Origin: Akebia trifoliata
Taxonomy: Eukaryota; Streptophyta; Magnoliopsida; Ranunculales; Lardizabalaceae
Assembly (NCBI GenBank): GCA_017979445.1
Contig: CM030704.1
Coordinates: forward strand, 14,801,658 to 14,865,657
Length of the DNA stretch: 64,000 nt
Reading direction: 5' to 3'
Shown: in pieces, positions 30,352-41,064 of the stretch
How positions within the stretch are numbered: the stretch's first letter is position 1
Layout of the letters: each line of letters starts with the position of its first letter
Position numbers and translations under genes: made by a program
Notes under the pieces: model-generated
Seen by the model: only the letters and a program-made list of their open reading frames with translations
The model's database searches: none
Told to the model about the DNA's origin: nothing

Positions 30352-31469
30352 ATGTAGTGGGTCCAAACCAATTTGACTTGGCCATTTTCTTTTCTTTCAT
30401 TTTTCTTAAAAAAAATTTTAAAAAAAAAAATATTCAACTTTATTTCTTAGTTTTATTTTTGTTACTAACATATTTGTTGGTTGATTCACTTTGTTGTGTT
30501 TATAATTTTCTCTTCTTTGTGGGAATGCATGTAATATTTATTTTATTATCTTGTTGTGATTTAAAGTTGTAAGGGTTGATACACATTTGTAATGTACTTG
30601 TGCACATTCGATTCATAGCTCATTGCACAAATCACCTTCTCCTATTTTAAAATCTAACCCCGGATGTCGGTACTTTCAAGCCCCCTAAATCGTTCATTTG
30701 GAGAGGCGGGGAGGAGAACATCCACCTCAATCACCAACCTAAGAAGTGTCCATTTCAATGTGCATTGAGGTTTGAAGATTGAGTAACCACAAACCACCTA
30801 TGGCCGCATGCATCAAAATATGATTAGAGGCATAGGACACAAATGTCAAGATGTATCAACTCTTAGGTATCATGTAATCTTCTTTTTTTGTTTTAGCTCT
30901 TGGGTATCATGTAATCTTCTTTTTTTTTTTTAGCCCTCGAAGGCAAAGTTATATAGATTTTAGGTTTTTTATATTTTTATTCTCCTTTGTTTCCTTACAT
31001 GTCCCCCTAGGTAAAAGGGGAAATCTATATTTTTTCTATACTTTGCATCATAAAAAAAATAATAAAAAAATTTGAACCCCAAGCCAAAAAACAGAGGCTA
31101 TGTGCCTCAAAATCTAAAAAAAAAAAAAAAAAATTTACGAAAATTAAGGTTCTAGTCCGTTTTTAAAGAGCAGACCAGTACAAAAGCTCTTCGATCCGTT
31201 AATTAAAAACGGACCCTAAAAAAAAAAAAATTTTGCTCATTTTATCTTTTACATCAGTCCTGACAACTTTTCTCTTGGACTTTATTTTTCTTTTACGTTT
31301 TAAGGCTCAAAAATGATTAAATACATCATTTCTATCGTTAAACTTAGGGCCTACTACTCGCTACTTTGTGTTTGATCCAAACGGAGCTCGCCTACACTCT
31401 ACCTATTGAAATTGATCTCAACCCAATGTGGCGTACTATCAACCTTACCATCATCCATCATCGATGATT
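30352..31469 (+). other. Copy B leader, first part
   Basis: This is untranslated DNA. It includes a 33-base tandem duplication around TTGGGTATCATGTAATCTTC (30865-30935), A-rich runs and a two-unit relic of the 38-base stem-loop array (31150-31212). 30650-31030 matches the D leader in reverse. The 133-codon frame at 30171-30572 crosses the LTR end and primer site and is not a gene. Confidence 0.6.
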
Positions 31470-32240
31470 AACTTAAATGGGTCCACGACCCATACCCACT
31501 TCAAACTAGATCTACGACCAATATCCATTTCCAAATGGGTCAACGACCCATACCCACTTCTAAATGGGTCTACGACCCATATTCGTTTCAAATGGGTTCA
31601 CGACCCATTTCCATTTCCAAATGGGTCTACGACCTATACCCGCTTCAAAATGGGTCCACGACCCATACCCACTTCAATTTGAGTCTACGACCCATATCCA
31701 CTTTCAAATGGGTCCACGACCCATATCCATTTCAAAATGGGTCTACGACCCATATCCGCTTCAAATGGGTCCACGACCCATATCCACTTCCAAATGGGTC
31801 CACAACCCATATCCACTTCAAATGGGTTCACGACCTATATCCATTTCCAAGTGAGTCCACGACCCATACCCACTTTCAAATGAGTCTACGACCCATACCC
31901 ACTTCTAAATTGGTCCACGACCCATATCCATTTTCAAATGGGTCCACGACCCATATCCGCTTCAAATGGGTTCACGACCTATATCCACTTGCAAATGGGT
32001 CCACGACCCATACCCACTTCAAACTGGGTCTACGACTCATATCCATTTCCAAATGGGTCAATGACCCATAGCCACTTCCAAATGGGTCCACGACCCATAC
32101 CCACTTTCGAATGGGTCTACGACCCATATCCACTTCAAATGGGTCCACGACCCATAATGGATCTTCGACCCATATTTACTTCTAAAATGGGTCCACGACC
32201 CATATCTATTTCGAGTTAGATCCACAACCCATACCCAACC
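31470..32240 (+). repeat. Copy B array of a ~29-base GGGTC/GACCC hairpin unit
   Basis: About 26 units such as AAATGGGTCCACGACCCATA with a CCACTTC-type spacer. The centre GGGTCCACGACCC has complementary arms GGGTC and GACCC. Units vary at the CAC/TAC centre and by one or two bases in spacer length. Overlapping Pro/His/Thr-rich open frames arise from the repeat and are not counted as genes. Confidence 0.95.
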
Positions 32241-32634
32241 CGAACAATATCTTTCATTTAATCTCAACCATGTCCATAATCTATGTGTGAACCATCAAGA
32301 TCAACAATTGGTCGATCAATTCAAATAAATCCAATCATTTTCCAACAAACTAGATTTGAAAAAAAAATAATAATAATAAAGAAATTTTAAAGCACCAATT
32401 GCAATTCTTGATCAAAGTCGGTGCCTAAGAACGATCTTACCCTATTGATACGAGGGGGATAGACTACGTTTATTTAGGAAATAAGGTGATTTAAGAGTGT
32501 CATTGTGCGCCACCTTTTCCTTAGGGATTTGACTGGCCGATCTTGATTTCAGAGAATTGAATTTAGGGGCTAACAAAATGGTTTTTTCGATTCAATCGTT
32601 TTACAATAATCTGTCTTTACAAAATGTTTTTTCT
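32241..32634 (+). other. Copy B conserved leader segment
   Basis: It contains the GCACC...GGTGC hairpin (about 32392-32424) and TACGAGGGGGATAGAC, shared with C and D. The reading frames are poor. It sits between the two leader arrays, as in D. Confidence 0.6.
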
Positions 32635-33350
32635 AACTGATAAACCTCCAGCTCCGTGCTGATAAACCTCTTGCTCTGTGTCGATAAACCTCCAGCTTCG
32701 TGCTGACAAACCTTCGGCTCCGTGCTGATAAACCTTCGACTCCGTGCTGATGAACCTTCGGCTCCATGCCGATAAACATCCGGCTCCATACCGATAAACC
32801 TCCAGCTCCGTGCTGACAAACCTCCAGCTCCGTGCTGATGAACCTTCGGCTCCGTTCCGATAAACCTCCGGCTCCGTACTGACAAGCCTCCGGCTCCGTG
32901 CCAATAAACCTCTGGTTCTGTACTGATGAACTTTCGGCTCCGTGCCGATAAACCTCTAGTTCCGTGCTAACAAACCTCTGGCTCCATACTGATGAACCTT
33001 CGGCTCCGTGCCGATAAACCTCAGGCTCCGTGCTGATGAGCCTTCGGCTCCGTGCCGATAAACCTCTAGCTCCGTGCTGACAAACCTCCGGCTCCGTGTT
33101 GATGAACATTCAGCTTCGTGTAGATAAACCTTTGGCTCCGTGCTGACAAATCTCTGGCTCCGTGCCGACAAACCTCCAGCTCCGTACTGACAAACCTCCA
33201 GCTCCGTGCTGACAAACCTTTGGCTCCGTGCCGATAACCTTCCGGTTCCGTGCCAATAAACCTTCAGCTCTGTGCTGACAAATCCCAGTTCCATGCTAAT
33301 CAATATCTGGCTCCGTGCCGACGAACCTCAACTCCGTGCTGACAAAAAAT
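32635..33350 (+). repeat. Copy B 22-base leader array
   Basis: About 32 copies of GATAAACCTCCAGCTCCGTGCT with frequent C/T and A/G variation. Because 22 is not a multiple of three and the unit lacks stops on the minus strand, several overlapping minus-strand frames stay open and seem to encode a 22-residue repeat (for example RFVSTELEVYRHGAE). They are artefacts. The array ends about 125 bases before gag. Confidence 0.95.
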
Positions 33351-33465
33351 CCAACCTTAACCAAATTCAGGATTTTCTTAATACAACTTTACCAATTAAT
33401 CCAATCTGACCTAATAAATTATCATGCATCTTCATTATGTAAATGATATATTAACGCCTAACCTC

Positions 33466-33481
33466 TTATCCACAGGTGGCC
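33466..33481 (+). promoter_or_regulatory. Candidate 3' splice site at the start of B gag
   Basis: GCCTAACCTCTTATCCACAG (branch-like CTAAC, then pyrimidines and AG) precedes GTGGCCAAAC. An in-frame TAA at 33452 prevents translation from further upstream without splicing. The alternative is simple initiation at the ATG at 33548. Confidence 0.4.
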
Positions 33482-35100
33482 AAACAACCCAGAAAGAAGT
33501 ACTTACCACTCGACAATCCTCCATATTTTCTACGCTCGCAACCAACCATGAGCACTTCAGAGAAATCTCAGCAGACAGCGACAGAAGTAGTAACGGATCT
33601 CGCATCAAAGCTTGATTTGATAGTAAAGGTACTAGAAAAACACGATAAGATTCTTGATCTGCTAATGGCCAACCTAAGTATCATTCAGGCTGTCCAACAT
33701 CAAGCTTCTAACTCAAATCATGCCATGTTAGAGCAACCACAACAACAACCTCCGCAAGCACAAAATACCTCACCACCCACCGCTCCTACCAACCAAGGAC
33801 CTCCAATTCACATTCATTGCAATCCACCACGACATGAGGTCATTCAAGAGGAAGAATGTGAATTCAGGGCAGCACAGAGGAGAAACTTGCAAGCAAACTC
33901 GAGGTAGTCGAGGAAGAGATCAAAAGAATGAAAGGCAAGGACTCCGCAAATGGAATGAGGTTTAGAGATCTGTGCCTATACCCTAATGCATCATTACCGC
34001 CAAAGTTCAAGTGTCCCGACTTCGAGAAATACAATGGCATTGGATGCCCTCTGTCCTATTTAAAACTTTACTGCGAATCTATGTGTCAGTTTGGGGACGA
34101 TGACAGGTTGTTGGTTCAGTTTTTTCAAAGGTGTTTAACAGGGGCGGCCCTCTCACGTGGATTAAGAGCTGGTAGGATCTTGCTACAATGTTCTCGGAAA
34201 AATATAGGTTCAACACAGATATGGGGTTAGACCGGAATGACATGGCAAAAATGACACGGAAGCCAAAAGAAAGTGTGAAAGAGTGCGCAAAGGTGGCGGG
34301 AATCAGCCTCCAAAGTAAAACCACCGATTACTGAACAAGAGATGAACACCATATTCATCTCAACTTTGGGCCACTCATTCTATACACATCTAGTGGGTCA
34401 TACAACTGCAAGCTTCTCGTCATTGGTCCAAGTAGCGGATCGAGTTGAAGATGGTATTCGGTCAGGACTGATTTATGACTTATCCAGTCTAAGGGCACCA
34501 ACAGGGGATTTACTCAACGAAAACCAGCGGTCTTGAATAAGAAGAAAGATGAAGCCCAAGTTAACAATGTGCAACCTATTCGTCCTTTCTTCATCTCAAC
34601 ACCAAACCTAAGGCCGCCAACACCTCAGGTCCCTTTCAAAATTAATCCACCTCAAGCTGCACCAGTCCCGCAGGCATTCCAGTTCGCGCAAAATCCAGTA
34701 TTTGGTTAGAACCCACAATTAGCTCAAAATCATCAAATTGAGCAACGCAGAACCAACAGGACCCTTCGAGTTTTCACCCGCCTGCCTATGACTCTATCAG
34801 AACTGTTCCCAGCATTACTTAGGGGAGAATATCTCACTAAGAGACAGCCAAACTCAGAGGCAATAACGGGACCAGGGTACAATCCCAATCAATTCTGCGA
34901 ATTTCATATGGGTGCACCAGGGCATGCCACCGACCAATGTTGGCAACTCAAGCACCATGTTCAGAATCTAATCGATAGGAAAACGATTATCTTAGATGGT
35001 CCGGCAACCCAAGCACCTCAGCAGAATATCAATCAGAACCCGTTACCGACGCATAATGAGGGAGGCAGTGGGCCGACAGTCAATGCCATAGAGAGATGAA
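33476..35100 (+). pseudogene. gag: Copy B gag
   Basis: A first frame (33476-33907) includes PPYFLRSQ, the conserved ATG at 33548 and a Gln/Pro-rich part. A frameshift leads to the core (33928 on: FRDLCLYPNASLPPKFKCPD, GIGCPLSYLKLYCESMCQFG). A short deletion removes the KWFS segment near 34155. Then come MNTIFISTLGHSFYTHLVGH (34342 on) and the zinc knuckle CEFHMGAPGHATDQC (near 34895). Three or more frame breaks make it a pseudogene. Confidence 0.9.
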
Positions 35101-35952
35101 CCGAGCTTCAACCCTTCAGTTCTGATAGCACCAATTGGCTCTAAGGTTAGAGTAAATCTGGGGAAAGAACCAACATCATTAAGCATCAATGCATTACCAC
35201 CAGATACAACCAACCAATCATCATCTCAACTTCCAATCAATTTAGCTAATCTCACCATTCACTCCAACTCCCAAACCTCAAATCCTTCACGACCACCTCT
35301 CATCATACCTTACACATTACCAACTTCAAGCTGTTCCTCTCGGCCACCTCTCATTATACCTTGCACTATACCAATTTCAGGCACTCCTTCCCGACCACCT
35401 CTTATCATATCTTGTACTGCACTGACCCCTCAAACTTCAAGCTTCTCCTATCTTATACCAATCCACAAATCCCAAATATCACTATACCAACCGTCAAACC
35501 CAATCCACCACCTCTCGTCCTTCATCTAAAATCGGACCATCAACCTATGACCATCATATCCCCTAAACCCTTCCCATACCGCTCAAGCCAAATCGTCCCA
35601 TGGAGTTATGAGACGATGATTGTGACATCTGCAGGGATTGAGAAATCGAAAGAGGCCATGGTAACGGACATTGGTCATATGACCAGATCAGGAAGATGTA
35701 AAAAAATCCCAGAAAGGGACCAGAAGAAATAAACAGAGGATGAGGATAAAAGGAAAGAAAGGGAAAAAAAAAGCTTGTAGAAGGGGAACAAGTACCAAAA
35801 TAGAAACCAGAGAAGAAGAAGAGCAGAGTAACTGACAAGGAGGCAGTTGACCTCCTCAAACTCATTCGAAAGAGTGAGTACAACATTTTAGAGCAGCTGA
35901 ACAAAATGCCAGCTCAAATCAGTATATTTGACCTGCTATTAAACTCGGAGCA
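35101..35952 (+). pseudogene. gag: Copy B gag-protease spacer
   Basis: A Pro/Ser/Thr-rich stretch (35361-35640) with repeated RPPLIIPYT-like words is followed by TDIGHMTRSGRCKK. Glu/Lys-rich sequence then leads to the protease. Order and composition match D 21871-22778. Stops and frameshifts are present. Confidence 0.65.
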
Positions 35953-36810
35953 TTGCTCAAAGTCCTTAGTAGTGCACATGTACCTGAGACCACCTCACCA
36001 GAAGAGTTAGAAAAGACAGTAGGTCAGATCATGACCCCCAATCCGATCACCTTCACAGAGGATGAATTTATCAGCGGGGGGCGTGGACACATTGAGCCAT
36101 TACACATTATGGTAATGTGCAAGGGTATGATGGTAGCAAGGGTACTGATCGACAACGGTTCGGCTCTTAATGTCTGTCCTCTACAAACTCTGCACAAGTT
36201 AAACGCAGACTTGTCTCACCTCAGGCCAACTAGAAGGACTGTAAGGGCTTTTGATAGTAGGAAAACTGAGTCGTTAGGGGAACTGGATCTCTAAGTCACC
36301 ATTGGATCATGCACGTTTGAAGTGACATTTGAAATTCTGGACATACCTTCAGCATTAAATCTCCTCCTAGGAAGACCTTGGATTCACATCGCTGGAGCAG
36401 TTCCTCCTTCCTTACATCAACGGGTCAAATTCATTATGGGGCAAAGGGTGATCTCTGTCCTTGTCGAGAATCTTATACCCGTCGATCGATCGCCAGATGT
36501 ACCTTATATAGATGTGGAAATGATTGGGGACAAAGAGGGATATCACGCTTTCCAGTTCACATCTGTCAACCATATCCCAAGGGAAAATGAGAAGACAAAG
36601 GCAGAATTATCAAAAGCAAATATGATGATCGGTCGAATAATGAAGAAGGCTGGGTATCGTCCGAAACAAAGACTAGGGCCTAAGGGAAAAGGTAGGGCCA
36701 CTTTGATCAACATGCAAAAACATACTCCCTACTTTGATCTTGGATTTAAGCCTACGAGGAAAGACATCTCTGATATGAATGATAAAAAGAGGGAGCCTAA
36801 ACGTGCATGA
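35953..36810 (+). pseudogene. pol: Copy B aspartic protease
   Basis: The catalytic VLIDNGSALN has Asp-Asn-Gly at 36151-36159. One TAA after GELDL (36292-36294) splits the domain. It resumes with LNLLLGRPWIHIAGAVPPSL and the Gly-rich tail GYRPKQRLGPKGKGRA. The size agrees with D. Confidence 0.85.
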
Positions 36811-38015
36811 AGACAGAATAGAGAGCCTAATGTGTGGAACTTGAGAAAAGTACCACACATCAGCGTCAGCTTCCCACAGTCACAAAAAAGACCAGATGAT
36901 CTGTCAGAGCCATTGTCAACAAACCATACAGCAGAACCAAGTGTTGTAAGTATCGAGCCCGTTCAATCGCAAGAAGACTCATTCGTTGAGTCCCCGCATT
37001 CCTTTACAGATGGCATGGACATCTTGTTCGAAGGAGATTCCGAATGGGGTCAAAAGGAAGAAGAAAAAGAGCCTGCTAAGGCGGAAGACGCAATATGCGA
37101 AGAAGAAAAGCCATTGTTCCCTTTTCAAATCGACTGGGATCGGTCGTAATTCCCCCCACCCTGTAAATGCCTGCACCTGGATTTGACGACAGTCACGCAG
37201 AAGTGATGGTCATATCTGAACCGTCAAGGGAGCCACTCTCCTGACTTATCCACCCTGCAGAGGAAGGGCAAGTTTTCAAGAATTGGGAGGAATACTCAAT
37301 CACTTACGAGGCCGCCATGGGGTCCAGAATCCCTACAGCCTCCAAAAAAAACTTCATTAGCAAAATCTCATCTGTCCGAGGACCATAATGAGCCCTCATC
37401 CTCGGAGCAAGACTATTTTGGGGGCTCACCTTCGTTGCTAATGAATTTACATGATTTTTCTTATTTCAGGAATACAGATAGTCCACAAAATCCAAAAAAA
37501 TCAAAAAGTTTTCAAAATCCAAAAAAATCAAAAACTCTGCAAAATTCAAAAAAATCAAATATCTTCAAAAACTCAAAAAAAATCAGAAATATTCAAAATA
37601 ACAAAGGTTTTCAAAGAATTTTCTCGGTTGAATGAGCCCTGTGACAGAACAGAGTATAAAAGAGAGGGATACGACTTTGACCTCGAGCTCGACTTTGATC
37701 TCATTGAGATCAAAGAAGAGTCAGAGGAAGAGTTGAGTATCCCCCAAAAGAAATCAAAGAACTCATAGAACGACACGAGAAAGGTGTTCAGCCAAATATA
37801 GAGGATACAAACTAAGTGAACCTAGGCACCGAAGATGACCCACGCATCATTAAGATCGGGGTCCTATTGACGATTGAACAGAAAGAAGAGATGACAAAGT
37901 TTTTACAACAGTACCAAGATGTCTTCGCATGGTCCTATCAGGACATGTCTGGGTTGGACACAGATCTAGTCGTCCACAAGTTACCTATCAGATCAGGGAG
38001 CAAGCCAATCAAGTA
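36811..38015 (+). pseudogene. pol: Copy B linker between protease and reverse transcriptase
   Basis: It has an acidic part (SFTDGMDILFEGDSEWG), then an A-rich part (37480-37610) encoding NPKKSKSF- and NSKKSNIF-like basic repeats, and a block starting NLGTEDDP (37819 on) that precedes RT. The frame changes several times. Just after KPIK a TAG replaces the CAG found in D; copy C has the same TAG. Confidence 0.7.
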
Positions 38016-39340
38016 GAAATTACGAAGGTTGAAATCAGAGTGGACACCGAAGTAATGAAGTAGTTCCAAGCAGGATTTCTCGCAGTATCCACCTACCCTG
38101 AGTGGCTCGCTAACATCGTTCCTGTGCCAAAAAAGGATGGAAAAGTTCGCATGTGTGTAAACTATCGGGATCTAAATATAGCTAGTTCTAAAGATGACTT
38201 TCCGTTACCACACATCGACACTTTGGTCGATAATACATCAGGGCACGGTATGTTCTCTTCATGGACGGCTTCTCGGGTTATAATCAAATAAAAATGGCGT
38301 AAGAAGATCAAGAGAAGACTGCATTCATTACACCTTAGGGTACCTTTCACTATAAGGTCATGCCATTCGGTCTCAAGAATGCTGGGACAACTTACCAACG
38401 AGCTATGACTGCCTTATTTCATGACATGATCCACAAGGAGATAGAGGTATATGTGGACGACATGATAGTTAAATCTAACCTCGACGAGGATCATCTGGTA
38501 AACCTGAAGAAGTTGTTTGATCGATTAAGGAAGTACAACTTAAGGCTTAATCCGATAAAATGTGTATTTGGGGCAACATCAGGGAAACTATTGGGGTTCA
38601 TCGTCAGTAGAAGAGGCATCGAAATCGATCCAGCTAAAACGAAGTACATTATAAATATGGAGCCACCCAAATCAGAGAAAGAGATCAGGGGATTCTTGGG
38701 GAGAATTCAGTGCATTAGTCGGTTCATCGCACAACTAACTCCGATCTGTGAGCCAGTATTCAAACTACTGAAGAAGAATGAACCGAAAGAATGGAATGAA
38801 GACTGTCAAGAAGTTTTCGACAAGATTAAGAGATACTTTTTTAATCCGCCAGTCTTAGTTCCACCTACACCGGGTCGACCTCTACTGATGTATCTTTCCG
38901 TATATGAAATCTCCATGGGCTGTGTACTGGGGCAACATGATGAAATTGGTCAAAAAGAGCAAGCCATCTATTATCTTAGCAAGAAGTTTACAAATTACGA
39001 GGCAAACTATTCGACTCTCGAAAAGACGTGTTGTGCTCTCGTTTGGGCCTCACAACGGTTACACCAATACTTGCTCAGTTACTCGGCTATGCTCATTGCT
39101 CGGATGGACCCCTTAAAGTATCTCTTCAAGAAGTCGGCACTGACGGGACGCACCGCAAAATGGCAGCTACTATTATCTGAGTTCGACATCACCTATGTCA
39201 CTCAAAAAACCATCAAAGGACAAGCCATTGTTGACCACTTAGCGAAACAGCTCGACTATGAGCCACTAAAGACAAATTTTCCTGATGAAGCCATCTTGTT
39301 TGCTGAAGCCGAGAGCGACAATGAAGAGTCTAACTGGAAA
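38016..39340 (+). pseudogene. pol: Copy B reverse transcriptase and RNase H
   Basis: RT blocks are VPVPKKDGKVRMCVNYRDLN, the FSSWTASRVI-like out-of-frame palm start (indel near 38258), MPFGLKNAGTTYQRAM, YVDDM (near 38449-38463) and NPIKCVFGATSGKLLG. RNase H has YSTLEKTCCALVWASQRL. From 38360 the frame is open for 520 codons through the second RNase H. TAA near 38300 and TAG near 38337 lie before it. Confidence 0.9.
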
Positions 39341-39740
39341 ATGTACTTCGATGGAGCAGTAAATCAAAAGGGAAATGGAATTGGGACAATTCTAGTTAAG
39401 CCAGACGGGACTCGTATCCCCATTGTGGTCAGATTGAGGTTCCATTGTTCGAACAACGAAGCCGAGTACAAAGCATGCATTGTGGGGTTGAAAGCAGCGA
39501 TCGACCTCGAAGTGGATGAAATAGATGTATTTGGAGACTCAAGTCTGGTAGTCTACCAGACAACGGGAGAATGGAAGACTCGAGAGCAGAGACTGGTTCC
39601 GTATCACGAGTATCTCGAAGATCTAAGCTCAAACTTATCTCGAATCTCATTCACTTATATGCCGAGGGCTAAGAATCAGTTTGCAGACGCATTGGCTACT
39701 CTAGCCTCCATGATCAGCATCTCCGAAGATACCATAGTCA
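39341..39740 (+). pseudogene. pol: Copy B archaeal-type RNase H
   Basis: It continues the open frame from RT and has MYFDGAVNQKGNGIG, NNEAEYKACIVGL, VFGDSSLVVYQTTGEW and KNQFADALATLASM, so all acidic motifs are intact. It would be the active second RNase H if the polyprotein were made. Confidence 0.9.
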
Positions 39741-41064
39741 CCCTCTTGAGATTGGTATTCAAGACGAGCCAGCATATTGCTTACCTGTGGAGATCGAAGA
39801 ACCTGAGGAAAAATCATGGTACGCCGACATCAAGGCATTCGTTGAGGATCGAACTTTTCCACCCGATGCCACAACTACAGACCGAAAGACTATTCAAAGA
39901 TTGGCAGCACAGTTCTTCTTGAGTAGTAGAGTCTTATTCAAAAATTCGCATCACGAGGTCCTCCTCAAGTGTGTAACACAAACAGAAGCTCAACACTTAA
40001 TCGAGACCGTGCATGGAGGAGTTTGTGGACCTCACATGAATGGAGATATGCTCGCAAAGAAGATTATGAGAATGGGTTACTACTGGATGGCTATGGAGAG
40101 CGATGGGTACCAATATGTTCGGAAGTGTCATTTGTGTTAAATCTATGCCAACAAAATCAATGCACCACCTTCAGAATTGTATAACATGAATTCCCCCTGG
40201 CCATTCTCACTCTGGGGTATGGATGTCATCGGTCAGATCAATCCTCAAGCTTCCAATGGGCATCGCTTCATCTTAGTCGCCATCGACTACTTTACAAAAT
40301 GGGTAGAAGCTGCGTCCTACGCCAATGTTACAAGGGGCAATGTCTTGAAGTTTGTGAAGAACAACATTATATGTCGATACGGGCTTCCAAGGGGGATAGT
40401 AACCGATAACGCCAAAAATCTCAAGAACAAAGACATATCCAAAATGTGCAAAGATTTTCAGATCGTCCATCAAAACTCAGTCATTTACAAACCAAAAATG
40501 AATGGAGCAGTTGAAGCTGCTAATAAAAACATCAAGAAGATCATCAAGAAAATGGCCGTTACTTATAAGGATTGGCACGAGATGTTACCCTTCGCTCTAC
40601 ATGCTTATCGAACGTCAATCCGAACCTCGACTGGGGTAACACCTTACTCATTGGTTTATGGAATAGAAGCAGTCCTACCCGTTTAGGTCGAGATTCCCTC
40701 CCTTCGAATCTTAAAATAAGTTGAATTGGATAAAGCAGAATGGGTCCTAGCCCGATTCGATCAGTTGAACTTAATAAAGGAGAAACGACTTTCAGCAATC
40801 TGTCATGGACAAACTTATCAACGGAGAATAGTACGAGCTTATAACAAGAAGGTTCGACCTCGAGAGTTTGTACCCGGAGACTTAGTTCTGAAGAAGATTC
40901 TACCAATACAAGAAGATGCGAGAGGAAAGTTTCATCCAAATTACGAGGGGCCATTCGTCGTCCAAAAGGTACTGTCTGGAGGAGCGTTGATTCTCACGGA
41001 GATGGACGGGGAAGTCTTTCCACAACCGATCAATACTGACACCGTTAAAAAATATTATGCCTAA
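39741..41064 (+). pseudogene. pol: Copy B integrase
   Basis: The HHCC part is HGGVCGPHMNGD (the second His of the family HMNGH is Asp here) and KCHLC, followed by a TAA at 40138. The core has the first Asp at 40222-40224 (WGMDVIG), the second at 40405-40407 (VTDNAKN) and Glu at 40513-40515 (GAVEAANK), which gives the canonical D-x35-E spacing. A TAG after LPV (40684-40686) interrupts the C-terminal part, which ends at 41064. It is a pseudogene with a readable catalytic core. Confidence 0.9.

Noticed and set aside
30171..30572. 133-codon ORF across the B LTR end
   Set aside because: It spans the LTR border and primer site, so it cannot be a conserved gene.
31428..32219. Overlapping plus-strand frames rich in Pro, His and Thr
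   Set aside because: By-product of the 29-base leader array between primer site and gag. There is no start context or domain.
32601..33303. Four overlapping minus-strand frames encoding a regular 22-residue repeat
   Set aside because: They come from a 22-base noncoding tandem repeat without stops on that strand. All three frames read the same peptide, and the same array exists in C and D with other periods.
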